In this document: positions 17,793 to 26,718 of the stretch, in pieces
Numbering within the stretch: the first letter of the stretch is position 1
Layout: every line of letters begins with the position of its first letter
Assembly: GCF_900106695.1 (NCBI RefSeq)
Contig: NZ_FNMZ01000005.1
Span: 62,001 to 126,000, forward strand
Origin: Albimonas donghaensis
GTDB taxonomy: Bacteria > Pseudomonadota > Alphaproteobacteria > Rhodobacterales > Rhodobacteraceae
Reading direction: 5' to 3'
DNA: 64,000 nucleotides
Notes under the pieces: model-generated
Database searches by the model: none
What the model was told of the DNA's origin: nothing
The model's input: the letters and a program-made list of their open reading frames with translations, nothing else
Made by a program: the position numbers and the translations under genes

Positions 17793-17814
17793 CGGGCGCC
17801 CGTCGCGGCGCCCG
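17793..17814 (+). terminator. Hairpin after S8 peptidase gene
   Basis: An 8-bp stem CGGGCGCC with its complement and a 6-nt loop, 28 nt after the stop, with no T run. It is a probable rho-assisted or stabilising 3' end. Confidence 0.4.
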
Positions 17815-17945
17815 CGGGCGGGGGCGGCGAAGCGCGCCCCGAACGCTTCGCCGCCGCTTTGGCCTTTTCGGTCCGGACCGGCCCGGCCGGAACGGAGCGC
17901 GGCCCGAGCCGCCGCCGCGGGAACGCCCCCCGGCGGCGCCCCGGA

Positions 17946-18254
17946 TCACCCTCCGAGAACGGATTCGAACCCCTCGAAATTCGGATGCCCGAGATAGAGC
18001 GGCGCGTTGGAGCCCGCGTTCTTGTGAGAATCCCGGAACTGCTGGGACTTCGTCCAGGCGGTGAAGGCCTCGCGGCTCTCCCAGATGGTGTGGGAGGCGT
18101 AGAGGGTGTGGTCCTCCGCCTCCGCCCCGCGCATCAGGTGGAAGGACTTGAAGCCGTCGAGCTCGTGCAGGCGGCTGTCGCGGCCGCGCCAGACGGCCTC
18201 GAACTCGGCCTCCTTGCCCTTGACGACCTTGAAGCGGTTCATGGCGACGAACAT
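17946..18254 (-). CDS. Antibiotic biosynthesis monooxygenase-domain protein, heme-degrading (IsdG/HmuQ-like)
   Basis: 102 residues with a ferredoxin-like ABM fold. N6, W67 and H77 fall at the spacing of the Asn-Trp-His triad of IsdG-type heme oxygenases, which supports heme cleavage and iron release over a quinol monooxygenase role. A dimer is expected for the family. No heme-uptake genes lie beside it in this window, so the assignment rests on the residues. The start could also be M5. Confidence 0.75.
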   Translation of the reverse strand: MFVAMNRFKVVKGKEAEFEAVWRGRDSRLHELDGFKSFHLMRGAEAEDHTLYASHTIWESREAFTAWTKSQQFRDSHKNAGSNAPLYLGHPNFEGFESVLGG

Positions 18255-18306
18255 GGGCGGATCTCCTCGTGTGCGCCGGCGCGGACGCCCGCCCCACGGC
18301 CGAGGG

Positions 18307-19113
18307 TCAGCCGATCAGGCGCAGCGCCTCCTTGCGGGCGAAGGCTTTCATGCGGGGACCGTGGGCGTCGACAAAGGCGCGAACCCGGTCCGGATCGTGC
18401 TTGGATAGCGACCGCAACCACCAGGCGACGGCTTTCTGGATGAACCATTCCGGGTCATCCGCATAGCCCTCCGCCCAGCCGAGAATGCGCTCGCGCCTGG
18501 CATGGTCCTCGGGCGAAAGATGCCGCCCCTTGGACCAGCCCAAGGTGAACACCAGCGCGGCCCGCTTTGTCCAGAGGTGGGAGGAGGTCGTCCAGGTCTC
18601 GACCTCGTCCAGCCGGGCGGGGTCGGCGGCGAGCCGGCGCTTGCCGACATCCGCGACATGGTCGGAGATCGCCCAGCCGTCGCAGTCGGGAACCCAGGAC
18701 ACGACGAGATCCCAGACCGGTCCGTCCCCCTTGATGCGGGCCTGCACCAGCAGCTTGGCGGCGGCGATGCGGGCTTCGAACACGCCCGTCTCCCACAGGC
18801 CGGAGGCGAGCGCGACGCGCCCCGGAACCGAAGGGTCGAGCGCGCGCCAGTCCCGCGCCAGCCCGTCGATGACGGGGACGGGGACGCCCAGCACCTCGCG
18901 GTCGGTCTTGTGGTAGCGGGCGCTTTCGGCGGCCCGGTCCGGATCGCCGAGCGCGCGCAGCTGCGCCAGCGCCTCGCCGGGATCGGGCGCCCGCCCCCTC
19001 GGTTCGGGCGCAAGCTCGCCCGCCGCGCCGGGCCGGATCGGGTCCGAGGGCCGGGCGGGGTCGTCGCCGGGCGCCGCCGCCGCGCCGGGCGCGGAAGCGG
19101 CGCCGGAGCTCAT
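18307..19113 (-). CDS. DNA alkylation repair protein, AlkD-like HEAT-repeat
   Basis: 268 residues from the ATG at 19113, which overlaps the stop of the upstream lipoprotein gene as ATGA. After an Ala/Pro-rich N-terminus of about 45 residues the protein is all-helical with AlkD-type features: YHKTDREVLGV near the N-terminal side, WVPDCDGWAISDHV, LWTKRAALVFTLGW and WFIQKAVAWWLRSLSKHD. The aromatic and acidic residues in these segments form the lesion-facing surface in AlkD. It should excise or process N-alkylated purines. A close non-catalytic HEAT-repeat relative is the alternative. Confidence 0.85.
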   Translation of the reverse strand: MSSGAASAPGAAAAPGDDPARPSDPIRPGAAGELAPEPRGRAPDPGEALAQLRALGDPDRAAESARYHKTDREVLGVPVPVIDGLARDWRALDPSVPGRVALASGLWETGVFEARIAAAKLLVQARIKGDGPVWDLVVSWVPDCDGWAISDHVADVGKRRLAADPARLDEVETWTTSSHLWTKRAALVFTLGWSKGRHLSPEDHARRERILGWAEGYADDPEWFIQKAVAWWLRSLSKHDPDRVRAFVDAHGPRMKAFARKEALRLIG

Positions 19114-19715
19114 GACTTTTTCCGCATCATGATGCGATGCAGCTGCTGCCCGCTCAGACGCTCGCCGTAGAGCACGCCGTCCTCGATCCAGTAGGTGACC
19201 ATGGCGCCGCCCTTGCGGACGCGGATGCGGCCGTCGGGCGTGATCTCGCCGCGGCGCAGGAAGCCGGTGGCGTCCTGGCGGTAGCCGGGACCGTGGGCGT
19301 CGAACATCAGCACCTTGCCGTCGGCGCTGACCTCCATCACCCACAGGTCATGGCAGACCCGCCCGTCCCAGGCGCCGCCGCCCCACTGGCCCAGATAGGC
19401 CGCGGCGTTGCCCGGCGCGCCCGGCGCGGGCTTGGCGATGCGGATCGGCTTGTAGGGGTCGACCGTGTAGCAGTCCGCGATCATCAGCGCGTCGCGATCG
19501 AAGCTCGCCGAAGCGACCCGCGTGGACCGGTGGCCGGCGACGGCCGACGCCTCGGACTTGGAGGTCGGCGCCGACACCGTCACCTGCCTTGCGGGGGTCT
19601 GCATGCCGAACGGGTTCGCAATATCGGGAATCGGCACCTCGATACCGCCCAGGCATGCCGAAAGACCCGACGCGGCGAGCGCCAAAAATGCGCCGCGCAT
19701 CCACGAATGTCTCAT
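19110..19715 (-). CDS. Lipoprotein of unknown function
   Basis: 201 residues. A short basic N-terminus, a hydrophobic stretch and the lipobox LSAC put the lipidated cysteine at residue 21. The mature part has four further regions: a low-complexity Ser/Ala linker, DCYTVDPYKPIRIAKP, the tryptophan/glycine stretch YLGQWGGGAWDG, and a beta-rich end (WVMEVSADGKVLMFDAHG). I do not recognise the family. It is translationally coupled to the alkylation-repair gene. Confidence 0.75.
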   Translation of the reverse strand: MRHSWMRGAFLALAASGLSACLGGIEVPIPDIANPFGMQTPARQVTVSAPTSKSEASAVAGHRSTRVASASFDRDALMIADCYTVDPYKPIRIAKPAPGAPGNAAAYLGQWGGGAWDGRVCHDLWVMEVSADGKVLMFDAHGPGYRQDATGFLRRGEITPDGRIRVRKGGAMVTYWIEDGVLYGERLSGQQLHRIMMRKKS

Positions 19716-19906
19716 TGTCTCGCTCCAGTCCGCCGGTCACGCCCGCTGCGAATAAAGCGTGGCTCGGCACCTCTGCTCAACCTCATCGGCGACCCGCCCG
19801 TTCCAGCCCCGCGTGCCCGGCGCGCCATCCGCCGGTCCGCGGCGCATGGGTCTCGCGCCGTCGCCCCCCTCACCTTCCGTTCAATATTCTAACGCAATTT
19901 CGCCGA

Positions 19907-21733
19907 TTACTCCACCGTCACCGACTTGGCGAGATTCCGGGGCTGATCCACGTCCTTGCCCAGGAAAGCGGCGGCGTAATAGGCCAGCAGCTGCGCCGGC
20001 GCCGCGTAGACGATGGGCGCGATGAAAGGGTCGCAATCGGGCATCACCACCACCCGGGCCGCGCCCTCGGCGGCGGCCTCGGCCCCGGCCGCGTCGGTGA
20101 ACAGAACGATGCGTCCGCCCCGCGCCATCACCTCCTGCATGTTGGAGATGGTCTTTTCGAACAGCCCGTCCCGAGGGGCCAGCACCACCACCGGGACCGA
20201 GCTGTCGACCAGCGCGATGGGACCGTGCTTGAGCTCCCCCGACGCGTAGCCCTCGGCGTGGATATAGCTGATTTCCTTGAGCTTCAGCGCGCCTTCCATG
20301 GCCAGCGGGAACAGCGGTCCGCGGCCGAGGTAAAGCACGTCGCGGGCCTCGGCGAGCGTGATGGCCGCGGCCTCGATTTCGGGCGCGCAGGCGATGGCCT
20401 CGGACAGCTTGCGGGGGGCCTCGGACAGGATGCGGACCAGCCGGCGCTCCTCATCCTCGTCGATGGCGCCGCGCTGGCGGGCGGCGAGGATGGCGAGCGC
20501 GCCCAGCGTCACCAGCTGCGAGGTGAAGGCCTTGGTCGAGGCGACCCCGATCTCCGGCCCCGCGAGGATCGGCAGCACGATCTGCGACTCCCGCGCGATG
20601 GAGGATTCGGCGACGTTCACCACCGAAAGAACATGGCCCACATGCGGCGCCGCATAGCGCAGCGCGGCCAGCGTGTCGGCCGTCTCCCCGGACTGGGAGA
20701 CGAAGACCGCCGCGTCCCGGCCCGAAAGCGGCGGCTCGCGATAGCGGAATTCCGAGGCGATGTCGCATTCCACCGGCAGGCGGGCGATCCGTTCGAACCA
20801 GTATTTGGCGATGGCGCAGGCGTAATGCCCGGTGCCGCAGGCCACCAGCACCAGCCGGTCGACCTGCGCGAAATCCACGGCCTCGGCCTCGGACCGGATC
20901 AGGCCGGTGGCGGCGTCCACGTAATGCGCCAGCGCATAGGTCGAGACCGTGGGCTGCTCGTGGATCTCCTTGGCCATGAAGTGCCGATGGCCGGCCTTGT
21001 CGATCTGCACCGAGGACGGCGACACCACCTGCACGGGCCGGTTGGCGATGCGCCCGGCCTCGTCATGGATCTCGGCGCCGGCGCGGGTGACGACGGCCCA
21101 GTCGCCTTCCTCCAGGTAGGTGATGCGGGTGGTCATCGGGGCCAGCGCCAGCGCGTCGGACCCTACGAACATCTCCCCCTCCCCCCAGCCGATGGCGAGC
21201 GGAGAGCCCCGGCGGGCGGCGACGATCAGGTCGTCCTCGCCCTCGAACAGGAAGGCCAGCGCGAAGGCGCCCTCAAGCTGGCGCAGCGTCTCGGAGGCCG
21301 CCTCCACCGGGCCCAGCCCCCGGTCCATCATGTCCTGGCACAGGTGGACGATGGTTTCGGTGTCGGTCTGGGTGACGAAGCTGTGGCCCTCGGAGGCGAG
21401 GCGGGCGCGCAGTTCGCGGAAATTCTCGATGATGCCGTTATGCACGACCGCGACGCGGGAGGCGGCGTGGGGATGCGCGTTGGTCATCGTCGCCGCGCCA
21501 TGGGTGGCCCAGCGGGTGTGCCCGATGCCGGACGGCCCGCTCAGCGGCGCCGCCTCCAGCTCCGCGGCCAGCGCGGTCAGCTTGCCGGGCGCCCGGCGGC
21601 GATCCAGCCGGCCATGGTCCACGGTGGCGATGCCGGCGCTGTCATAGCCCCGGTATTCGAGCCGCTTGAGCGCGTCCAGCAGCACCGGCGCGGCCTCGCG
21701 CCCGGTTCCCAGAATCCCGACGATGCCGCACAT
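19907..21733 (-). CDS. glmS: Glutamine--fructose-6-phosphate aminotransferase (isomerizing)
   Basis: 608 residues, the normal family length. The N-terminal glutaminase domain starts MCGIVGILG with catalytic C2 after Met removal. Two SIS sugar-isomerase domains follow (VSQSGETADT near 350), and the conserved tail DVDQPRNLAKSVTVE closes the active site. It makes glucosamine-6-phosphate for peptidoglycan and LPS. It lies 72 nt downstream of glmU on the same strand. I saw no glmS-ribozyme-like leader between them. Confidence 0.98.
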   Translation of the reverse strand: MCGIVGILGTGREAAPVLLDALKRLEYRGYDSAGIATVDHGRLDRRRAPGKLTALAAELEAAPLSGPSGIGHTRWATHGAATMTNAHPHAASRVAVVHNGIIENFRELRARLASEGHSFVTQTDTETIVHLCQDMMDRGLGPVEAASETLRQLEGAFALAFLFEGEDDLIVAARRGSPLAIGWGEGEMFVGSDALALAPMTTRITYLEEGDWAVVTRAGAEIHDEAGRIANRPVQVVSPSSVQIDKAGHRHFMAKEIHEQPTVSTYALAHYVDAATGLIRSEAEAVDFAQVDRLVLVACGTGHYACAIAKYWFERIARLPVECDIASEFRYREPPLSGRDAAVFVSQSGETADTLAALRYAAPHVGHVLSVVNVAESSIARESQIVLPILAGPEIGVASTKAFTSQLVTLGALAILAARQRGAIDEDEERRLVRILSEAPRKLSEAIACAPEIEAAAITLAEARDVLYLGRGPLFPLAMEGALKLKEISYIHAEGYASGELKHGPIALVDSSVPVVVLAPRDGLFEKTISNMQEVMARGGRIVLFTDAAGAEAAAEGAARVVVMPDCDPFIAPIVYAAPAQLLAYYAAAFLGKDVDQPRNLAKSVTVE

Positions 21734-21805
21734 CCGCGACGCTCCTTCTGTTGCGGCCTGCTCGGCCCAGCCTCTGGGATCGGCGCCCCGTCTCTGACGG
21801 AGGGG

Positions 21806-23197
21806 TCAGCCCTGTTTCGCGGCCTTGGCGGCCGCCAGCTTGTCGCGCAGCCGGGCGCCGCCGCCCGGCCTGGTGTCCTGGGCGCCGCGGGCGACGGCCA
21901 GCGCCGCCTCCGGCACGTCCGAGACGATGACCGATCCGGCCCCCACCGTCGCCCCCGCCCCGACCGAGACCGGCGCCACCAGCGCCGAGTTCGAGCCGAT
22001 GAAGGCGCCCGCCCCGATTTCGGTGCGGTGCTTGAGGAAGCCGTCGTAATTGCAGGTGATGGTCCCGGCCCCGATATTGGCGCCCGCCCCGATGGTGGCG
22101 TCGCCCAGATAGGTCAGGTGGTTGGCCTTGGCGCCTTCGCCCAGCACCGCGTTCTTCAGCTCGACGAAGTTGCCGACATGGGCGTCGGCGCCGATCTCCG
22201 CCCCCGGCCGCAGGCGGGCGAAGGGGCCGATGATCGCGCCGGGGCCGACATGGGCGCCCTCGATATGGGAGAAGGCGCGGATCTCCGCCCCCGTCTCGAT
22301 CACCGCGCCGGGGCCGAAGACCACATTGGGGCCGACGGTCACATCGGGCGCGATGCGGGTGTCGAGCGCGAAGAACACGGTGTCCGGCGCGGTCAGCGTC
22401 ACGCCGGCCTCCAGCGCCGCGGCGCGGGCGCGGGCCTGGAAGGCGGCCTCCGCCTGGGCGAGCTGGGCGCGGGAATTCACCCCCAGCGTCTCCGCCTCCG
22501 GACAGGCCACCGCCGCCGCGTCCCGGCCATGGGCGCGGGCGATGGCGACGAGATCGGTCAGGTAGAACTCGCCCTTGGCGTTGTCGTCCGAGACCTCGGC
22601 CAGCCAGTCCCACATGGCGGGGGACTCGGCGCAGATCACCCCGGAATTGGAGAAGGTCACGGCGCGCTCGGCCTCGGTCGCCTCCTTCTCCTCGACGATG
22701 CGGGTCAGCGCCCCGTCTTCGAGGATCAGGCGGCCGTAGCCGGTCGGGTCCGCGGCCTCGAAGCCCAGCGCCACCAGGCCGGCGCCCTGCGCCCGCGCCC
22801 CGGCCATGGCGGCCAGCGTTTCCGGGCGCACCAGCGGCGTGTCGGCGTAAAGCACGAAGACGTCGCCCTCGAACCCCGCCAGCGCCTCGCGCGCCTGGGC
22901 GGCGGCGTGGGCGGTGCCGCGCTGCTCTTGCTGCAACGCGATCTCCACGTCGGGGCGGATGGCGCGGGCGGCGGCGGTCACCGCCGCGGCCCCGTGGCCG
23001 GCGACGACCACGACGCGGGCCGGCGACAGCGCCTCGGCCGCCGCCATGACATGGGCGAGCATCGGCGCCGACCCCACCGGGTGCAGCGCCTTGGGCAGGC
23101 CCGAGCGCATGCGGGTCCCGGCGCCGGCCGCGAGGATCACGGCGGCGCAGGGGCGGGGGGCTCCGGGGCGGGGCGTTGAGTCGTCTGGACGTTCCAT
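21806..23197 (-). CDS. glmU: Bifunctional UDP-N-acetylglucosamine pyrophosphorylase / glucosamine-1-phosphate acetyltransferase
   Basis: 463 residues. The uridyltransferase domain carries LAAGAGTRMRSGLPKALHPV near residue 22. The C-terminal half is a left-handed beta-helix of hexapeptide repeats with ELKNAVLGEGAKANHLTYLGDA and NYDGFLKHRT. It gives UDP-GlcNAc from glucosamine-1-phosphate in two steps. It is first in a glmU-glmS operon that diverges from the HAD phosphatase gene over 76-97 bp. Confidence 0.98.
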   Translation of the reverse strand: MERPDDSTPRPGAPRPCAAVILAAGAGTRMRSGLPKALHPVGSAPMLAHVMAAAEALSPARVVVVAGHGAAAVTAAARAIRPDVEIALQQEQRGTAHAAAQAREALAGFEGDVFVLYADTPLVRPETLAAMAGARAQGAGLVALGFEAADPTGYGRLILEDGALTRIVEEKEATEAERAVTFSNSGVICAESPAMWDWLAEVSDDNAKGEFYLTDLVAIARAHGRDAAAVACPEAETLGVNSRAQLAQAEAAFQARARAAALEAGVTLTAPDTVFFALDTRIAPDVTVGPNVVFGPGAVIETGAEIRAFSHIEGAHVGPGAIIGPFARLRPGAEIGADAHVGNFVELKNAVLGEGAKANHLTYLGDATIGAGANIGAGTITCNYDGFLKHRTEIGAGAFIGSNSALVAPVSVGAGATVGAGSVIVSDVPEAALAVARGAQDTRPGGGARLRDKLAAAKAAKQG

Positions 23198-23273
23198 GGA
23201 GCGAGCCTTAACACCACGCCAAGCGCAAACGGAATGTTAAGGACGGTCATATGTTGTTGCAGAGCGTTTCGGA

Positions 23274-24035
23274 ATGGCGCGAAGGCCCCGCGGCATGAGC
23301 GCCACCCCGCCCCCGGCCCCGCGCCCGTTCCCGCGCCCGTCCCCGTTCCCACGCTGCGCGATCTTCGACCTCGACGGCACCCTGGCCGACACCTCCGCCG
23401 ACCTGATCGGCGGCGCCAACGCGGCGCTGGAGAGCATGGGCGTCGCCGCAAGGCTCGACCCGGCGGCGGATGCCGGGATCTCGGGCCGCGGCGGCCGGGC
23501 CATGCTGCGCCTCGGCCTCGCGCGCGAAGGCTGGGCGGCCGAGCGCATCGAGCCCGCGGTGGAAGCGGTCGTGCCGTTCTTCCTCGCCGCCTACGAATCC
23601 CGCATCGCCGCCGAGAGCCGCCTGTTCCCCGGCGTCGTCGCCGCGCTGGACGCGCTGGAGGCCGCGGGCTGGCGGCGCGCGATCTGCACCAACAAGCCCG
23701 AGCGGCTGGCCCGGCTGCTGCTGGCCGAACTGGGCGTGCTGGACCGCTTCGGGTCGCTGATCGGCGCGGATTCGGTGGAGGCGCCCAAGCCCGACCCCCG
23801 CCCCGTGCAGGCGGCGGCGGAGCGGGCGGGCTCCGCGCTCGCGGTCTCGGTCATGGTCGGCGACACGGTGACCGACCGCTCGGCGGCGCGGGCGGCGGGG
23901 ATCCCCTGCGTGCTGATGGATTTCGGGCTCTCGGCGGATAACCTGGCGTCGCTTTCGCCCGAGGCGCTGATCGGCGATTACGCCGAACTGCCCGCCCTGC
24001 TGGAAACCTTGCGTCCGGCGTTCGAGCCCTCTTGA
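23274..24035 (+). CDS. gph: HAD-family phosphatase, phosphoglycolate-phosphatase-like
   Basis: 253 residues by the first ATG; an internal ATG at 23295 (MSATPPP) has an equally plausible AAGG site, so the first seven residues are uncertain. Motif I is FDLDGTLADT with nucleophile and acid aspartates, motif II CTNKP, motif III around APKPDPRP and motif IV VMVGDTVTDRSAARAAG. The cap sits between motifs I and II as in the Gph group. It removes phosphate from 2-phosphoglycolate or a similar small ester. It is transcribed divergently from glmU. Confidence 0.85.
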   Translation: MARRPRGMSATPPPAPRPFPRPSPFPRCAIFDLDGTLADTSADLIGGANAALESMGVAARLDPAADAGISGRGGRAMLRLGLAREGWAAERIEPAVEAVVPFFLAAYESRIAAESRLFPGVVAALDALEAAGWRRAICTNKPERLARLLLAELGVLDRFGSLIGADSVEAPKPDPRPVQAAAERAGSALAVSVMVGDTVTDRSAARAAGIPCVLMDFGLSADNLASLSPEALIGDYAELPALLETLRPAFEPS

Positions 24036-24070
24036 CCCCGCTCGGCGCGCCCCTTATGAGGCGCATCACC

Positions 24071-24146
24071 GGGCGGTTAGCTCAGTTGGTAGAGCACAGT
24101 GTTCACATCGCTGGGGTCACTGGTTCGAACCCAGTACCGCCCACCA
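24071..24146 (+). tRNA. tRNA-Val (anticodon CAC)
   Basis: A complete cloverleaf of 76 nt with encoded CCA. The acceptor stem GGGCGGT/ACCGCCC pairs perfectly; the D arm is GCTC...GAGC, the anticodon stem CAGTG/CGCTG with loop TTCACAT, and the T arm ACTGG-TTCGAAC-CCAGT. The anticodon CAC reads GTG valine codons. Confidence 0.97.
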
Positions 24147-24222
24147 CTTCCCCTTCTTTCGTGACGTCGGGCCCCTGTTCGGGGGCCAGTATCCAGAGGC
24201 GGGAAAGACCGGACACGACCAG

Positions 24223-24252
24223 GCCGCCGCGCATCCGCGCAGGCGGCTTTTT
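24223..24252 (+). terminator. Intrinsic terminator after tRNA-Val
   Basis: Stem GCCGCC-GCGC with matching GCGC-A-GGCGGC (one bulged A), 4-nt loop ATCC, followed by TTTTT. It is well placed 77 nt beyond the tRNA. Confidence 0.8.
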
Positions 24253-24301
24253 CGTTCGGCCCCGCCGGGTCGTCGCCGCCCCCCCGCGCCCCCGCGCTAG
24301 C

Positions 24302-25240
24302 CTAGAAACGCTGCGGCAGCTCATCCCGCCGGGGGATGTCGGCGCCGCGCCGCGTGCAGGTGATCGAAGCGACGGCGGAGGCGAATTCCAGCGCCGCGGT
24401 CAGCCGCGCCGCGTCCAGCCCGCGCACCCCTTCCCCGGTCAGCGCCCCGCCCTCGTCCAGCGCGCAGAGCAGGCCGGCGAGGAACGAATCCCCCGCCCCC
24501 ACCGTGTCCGCGACCTCGACCTGCGGCGCCTCGCAGGACACATGCAGCGTCTCGGTCCAGGCCTCGGCCCCGCCGCCGCCGCGGGTCAGCGCCACCAGCG
24601 AGGCGCCGAGCCCCAGCCAGCGCCGGGCGCCTTCCTCCGGCGACATGCCCGGGTTGAGCGCCTCGAAATCCTCCTCCGACACCTTCACGATGTCCGCGCA
24701 GGCGGCGAAGGCGTCGACGCGGGTGCGCCAGACGCCCATGTCCGGCTCCACGCTGGCGCGGATGTTGGGGTCGAGCGCCACCGGCAGCCCCGCCGCCCGC
24801 GCCCGGCTGGCGAGCGACAGGAAACTGTCGCCCGTGGGCCGGGTCAGCAACGAGAAACAGCCGAAGGCCAGCGCCCGCAGCCCGTCCAGCTCCGGCAGGT
24901 CGGCCCCGGTCACGGCGCGGTCGGCGGCGCCCTCCCCGTGAAACACGTAGTCGGCCGAGCCGCCCGCCTTCACCTCGACCATGGCCAGCGTCACCGGGTC
25001 GGGCTTGTCGACGAGATAGCGCGCGTCGACCCCCTCCGCCTCCAGCGCCCCGCGCAGCTTGCGGCCCATGACGCCGGCGCCGATGCCGGTCAGCAGCCCC
25101 GCCCCGCGCCCCAGCCGCGCCAGCCCGATGGCCAGGTTGAAGGCCGAGCCGCCGATGCGCGCGTCCAGCCGGAAGCCCAGCGGATGCTCCTGGTCCACGA
25201 ACACGTCGAACAGGGCCTCGCCGCAAACGAGTATGGTCAT
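24302..25240 (-). CDS. PfkB-family carbohydrate kinase, probable fructokinase
   Basis: 312 residues from the ATG at 25240, preceded by AAAGGA; an earlier in-frame ATG has no such site. It begins MTILVCGEALFDVF, has RIGGSAFNLAIGLARLG near residue 30 and the PfkB signature DTVGAGDSFLAGLL with the catalytic aspartate near residue 255. It should phosphorylate a sugar with ATP. Next to the mannitol genes, fructose released by mannitol dehydrogenase is the natural substrate (inference). It lies downstream of the ROK regulator on the same strand, 87 nt apart. Confidence 0.88.
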   Translation of the reverse strand: MTILVCGEALFDVFVDQEHPLGFRLDARIGGSAFNLAIGLARLGRGAGLLTGIGAGVMGRKLRGALEAEGVDARYLVDKPDPVTLAMVEVKAGGSADYVFHGEGAADRAVTGADLPELDGLRALAFGCFSLLTRPTGDSFLSLASRARAAGLPVALDPNIRASVEPDMGVWRTRVDAFAACADIVKVSEEDFEALNPGMSPEEGARRWLGLGASLVALTRGGGGAEAWTETLHVSCEAPQVEVADTVGAGDSFLAGLLCALDEGGALTGEGVRGLDAARLTAALEFASAVASITCTRRGADIPRRDELPQRF

Positions 25241-25327
25241 GTCCGGGTCCTTTCGTGATCGTGGTCCGCCGCGCGCCGCGCGCGCCGCTCCGCCCTGCAC
25301 GATCCGCGCCGGCGGGAAAAGAGCGCT

Positions 25328-26524
25328 TCAGGTCTCGGCCGGGTGGGCCAGATCGCGCACGAAGATCGCGGCCTGGGCGGAGAAGCGGCCGTGCAGGGGC
25401 AGAAAGGCCGCCCCCAGCACCCGCGCGCCCGGCCCGGTTTCCCCGGCCGCGAAGCGCAGCGGACTGAGCCCGGCGAGGTTCATCCCCGCCATCGCCTCCC
25501 GCGTCGCCGTCACGAGGCGATCCCGCCAGACCGGGTTCAGCACGCCGTCGATCACCGCCATCTCGAATTCCATCACCGAGCAGGCCGCCGCGCAGGCCCG
25601 CGCCAGCGCCGCGGCCGCGGTCTCCATCCAGGTCGCGAACATCGCGTCGCCGGCGTCCGAGCGCACGGTCCCGTGAATATGCGCGCGGCTGTCCAGCCCC
25701 GCCCGCAGCATCGCCCGTTCCAGCGTGATCAGCGAGGCGTCGTGGATCAGCTGCCGCGGCCGCCCGTCCACGTCCCGCCCCGCGACGGGAAGCGAGCCGA
25801 TGGCCCCGGCATTGCCGGTGGGCCCGTGCTGAAGCTGGCCGTCGATGACCACGCCGCCGCCCACGAAGGTGGCGATGTAGATGTAGAGCGTGTTGGCCGC
25901 CGAGATCGCGCCGCCCAGCGCCAGCTCCGCCGCGCAGGCCGCGGTGGCGTCGTTGCAGAAGACCGACTCGAGCCCGGTCTCCTCGGCCAGCGCCGCGGCG
26001 GGGTCGAGCTGCGACCAGGCGGCGAGCGAATTGGGCGGCAGGCCCAGCTCCTCCCACCACATGTCGAAATGTCCGGGCATGGCCACGCCCAGCCCGGCCA
26101 GCCGGTCCCGCGCGCCCTCCGGCGCCCCGTCCAGCACGGCGCGCACGCCGTCGCCGGCGGCGTCCATCACGATCTCCGGCAGGGGGGCGTCATGCTCGCG
26201 CTCCCACCGGCTGACGGGCGCGCCGAGAAAGTCGATGACCAGCGCCTCGACCGAGCGACGGCCGATCTTGACCCCGAGCGAATAGACGCCCTGCGGGTTG
26301 AGCGCGAGCGGGGTCTGCGGCTGGCCGATGCGTCCGCGGACCTTGGGCTCCTTGATCAGCAGCCCTTCCTCCAGCAACGCGTTGACGATGACCGCCGCCG
26401 CCTGCGCGGACAGGCCGGTTGCGCGCGCGATCTCCGCCTTCGACAGCGGGCCGAAGCTCCGGATCGCCTGAACGATCATCCGCTCATTGTAAGCACGCAG
26501 CTTGCGCGTGTCTCCGCCTCGCAC
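25328..26524 (-). CDS. ROK-family transcriptional regulator
   Basis: 398 residues using the GTG at 26524, which has GGGAGG 9 nt ahead; the frame stays open to an ATG at 26587 without a good ribosome site. An N-terminal winged helix (LSKAEIARATGLSAQAAAVIV) is followed by a ROK kinase-like sugar-binding domain (GGGVVIDGQLQHGPTGNAG). The zinc-cysteine cluster of classical ROK kinases is absent. It is divergent from smoE and probably controls the polyol operon by binding a sugar or polyol. A 15-bp palindrome in the shared promoter region is a candidate site. Confidence 0.88.
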   Translation of the reverse strand: MRGGDTRKLRAYNERMIVQAIRSFGPLSKAEIARATGLSAQAAAVIVNALLEEGLLIKEPKVRGRIGQPQTPLALNPQGVYSLGVKIGRRSVEALVIDFLGAPVSRWEREHDAPLPEIVMDAAGDGVRAVLDGAPEGARDRLAGLGVAMPGHFDMWWEELGLPPNSLAAWSQLDPAAALAEETGLESVFCNDATAACAAELALGGAISAANTLYIYIATFVGGGVVIDGQLQHGPTGNAGAIGSLPVAGRDVDGRPRQLIHDASLITLERAMLRAGLDSRAHIHGTVRSDAGDAMFATWMETAAAALARACAAACSVMEFEMAVIDGVLNPVWRDRLVTATREAMAGMNLAGLSPLRFAAGETGPGARVLGAAFLPLHGRFSAQAAIFVRDLAHPAET

Positions 26525-26580
26525 GGTTCGCCGCCTCCCATTGATCTGTTTGGAGATATGCGTAAGCGCGCCGGATAACA

Positions 26581-26595
26581 AAATCAACTTGATTT
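26581..26595. promoter_or_regulatory. Palindromic candidate operator between ROK regulator and smoE
   Basis: AAATCAA-C-TTGATTT, a perfect 7-1-7 inverted repeat in an AT-rich patch of the divergent promoter region. It stands out against the GC-rich background. Assignment to the ROK regulator is by position only. Confidence 0.5.
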
Positions 26596-26718
26596 AATAA
26601 TTGACCGACTCGCTTTCCCCCCCTATCAAACAGCGACGCCGGAAGAGCGCGGGAGGCGCGCTTCGACGCGGAAGGAACGACACGGAAAGAACAACGGGCT
26701 TCCAGGGAGGACTCCGAA

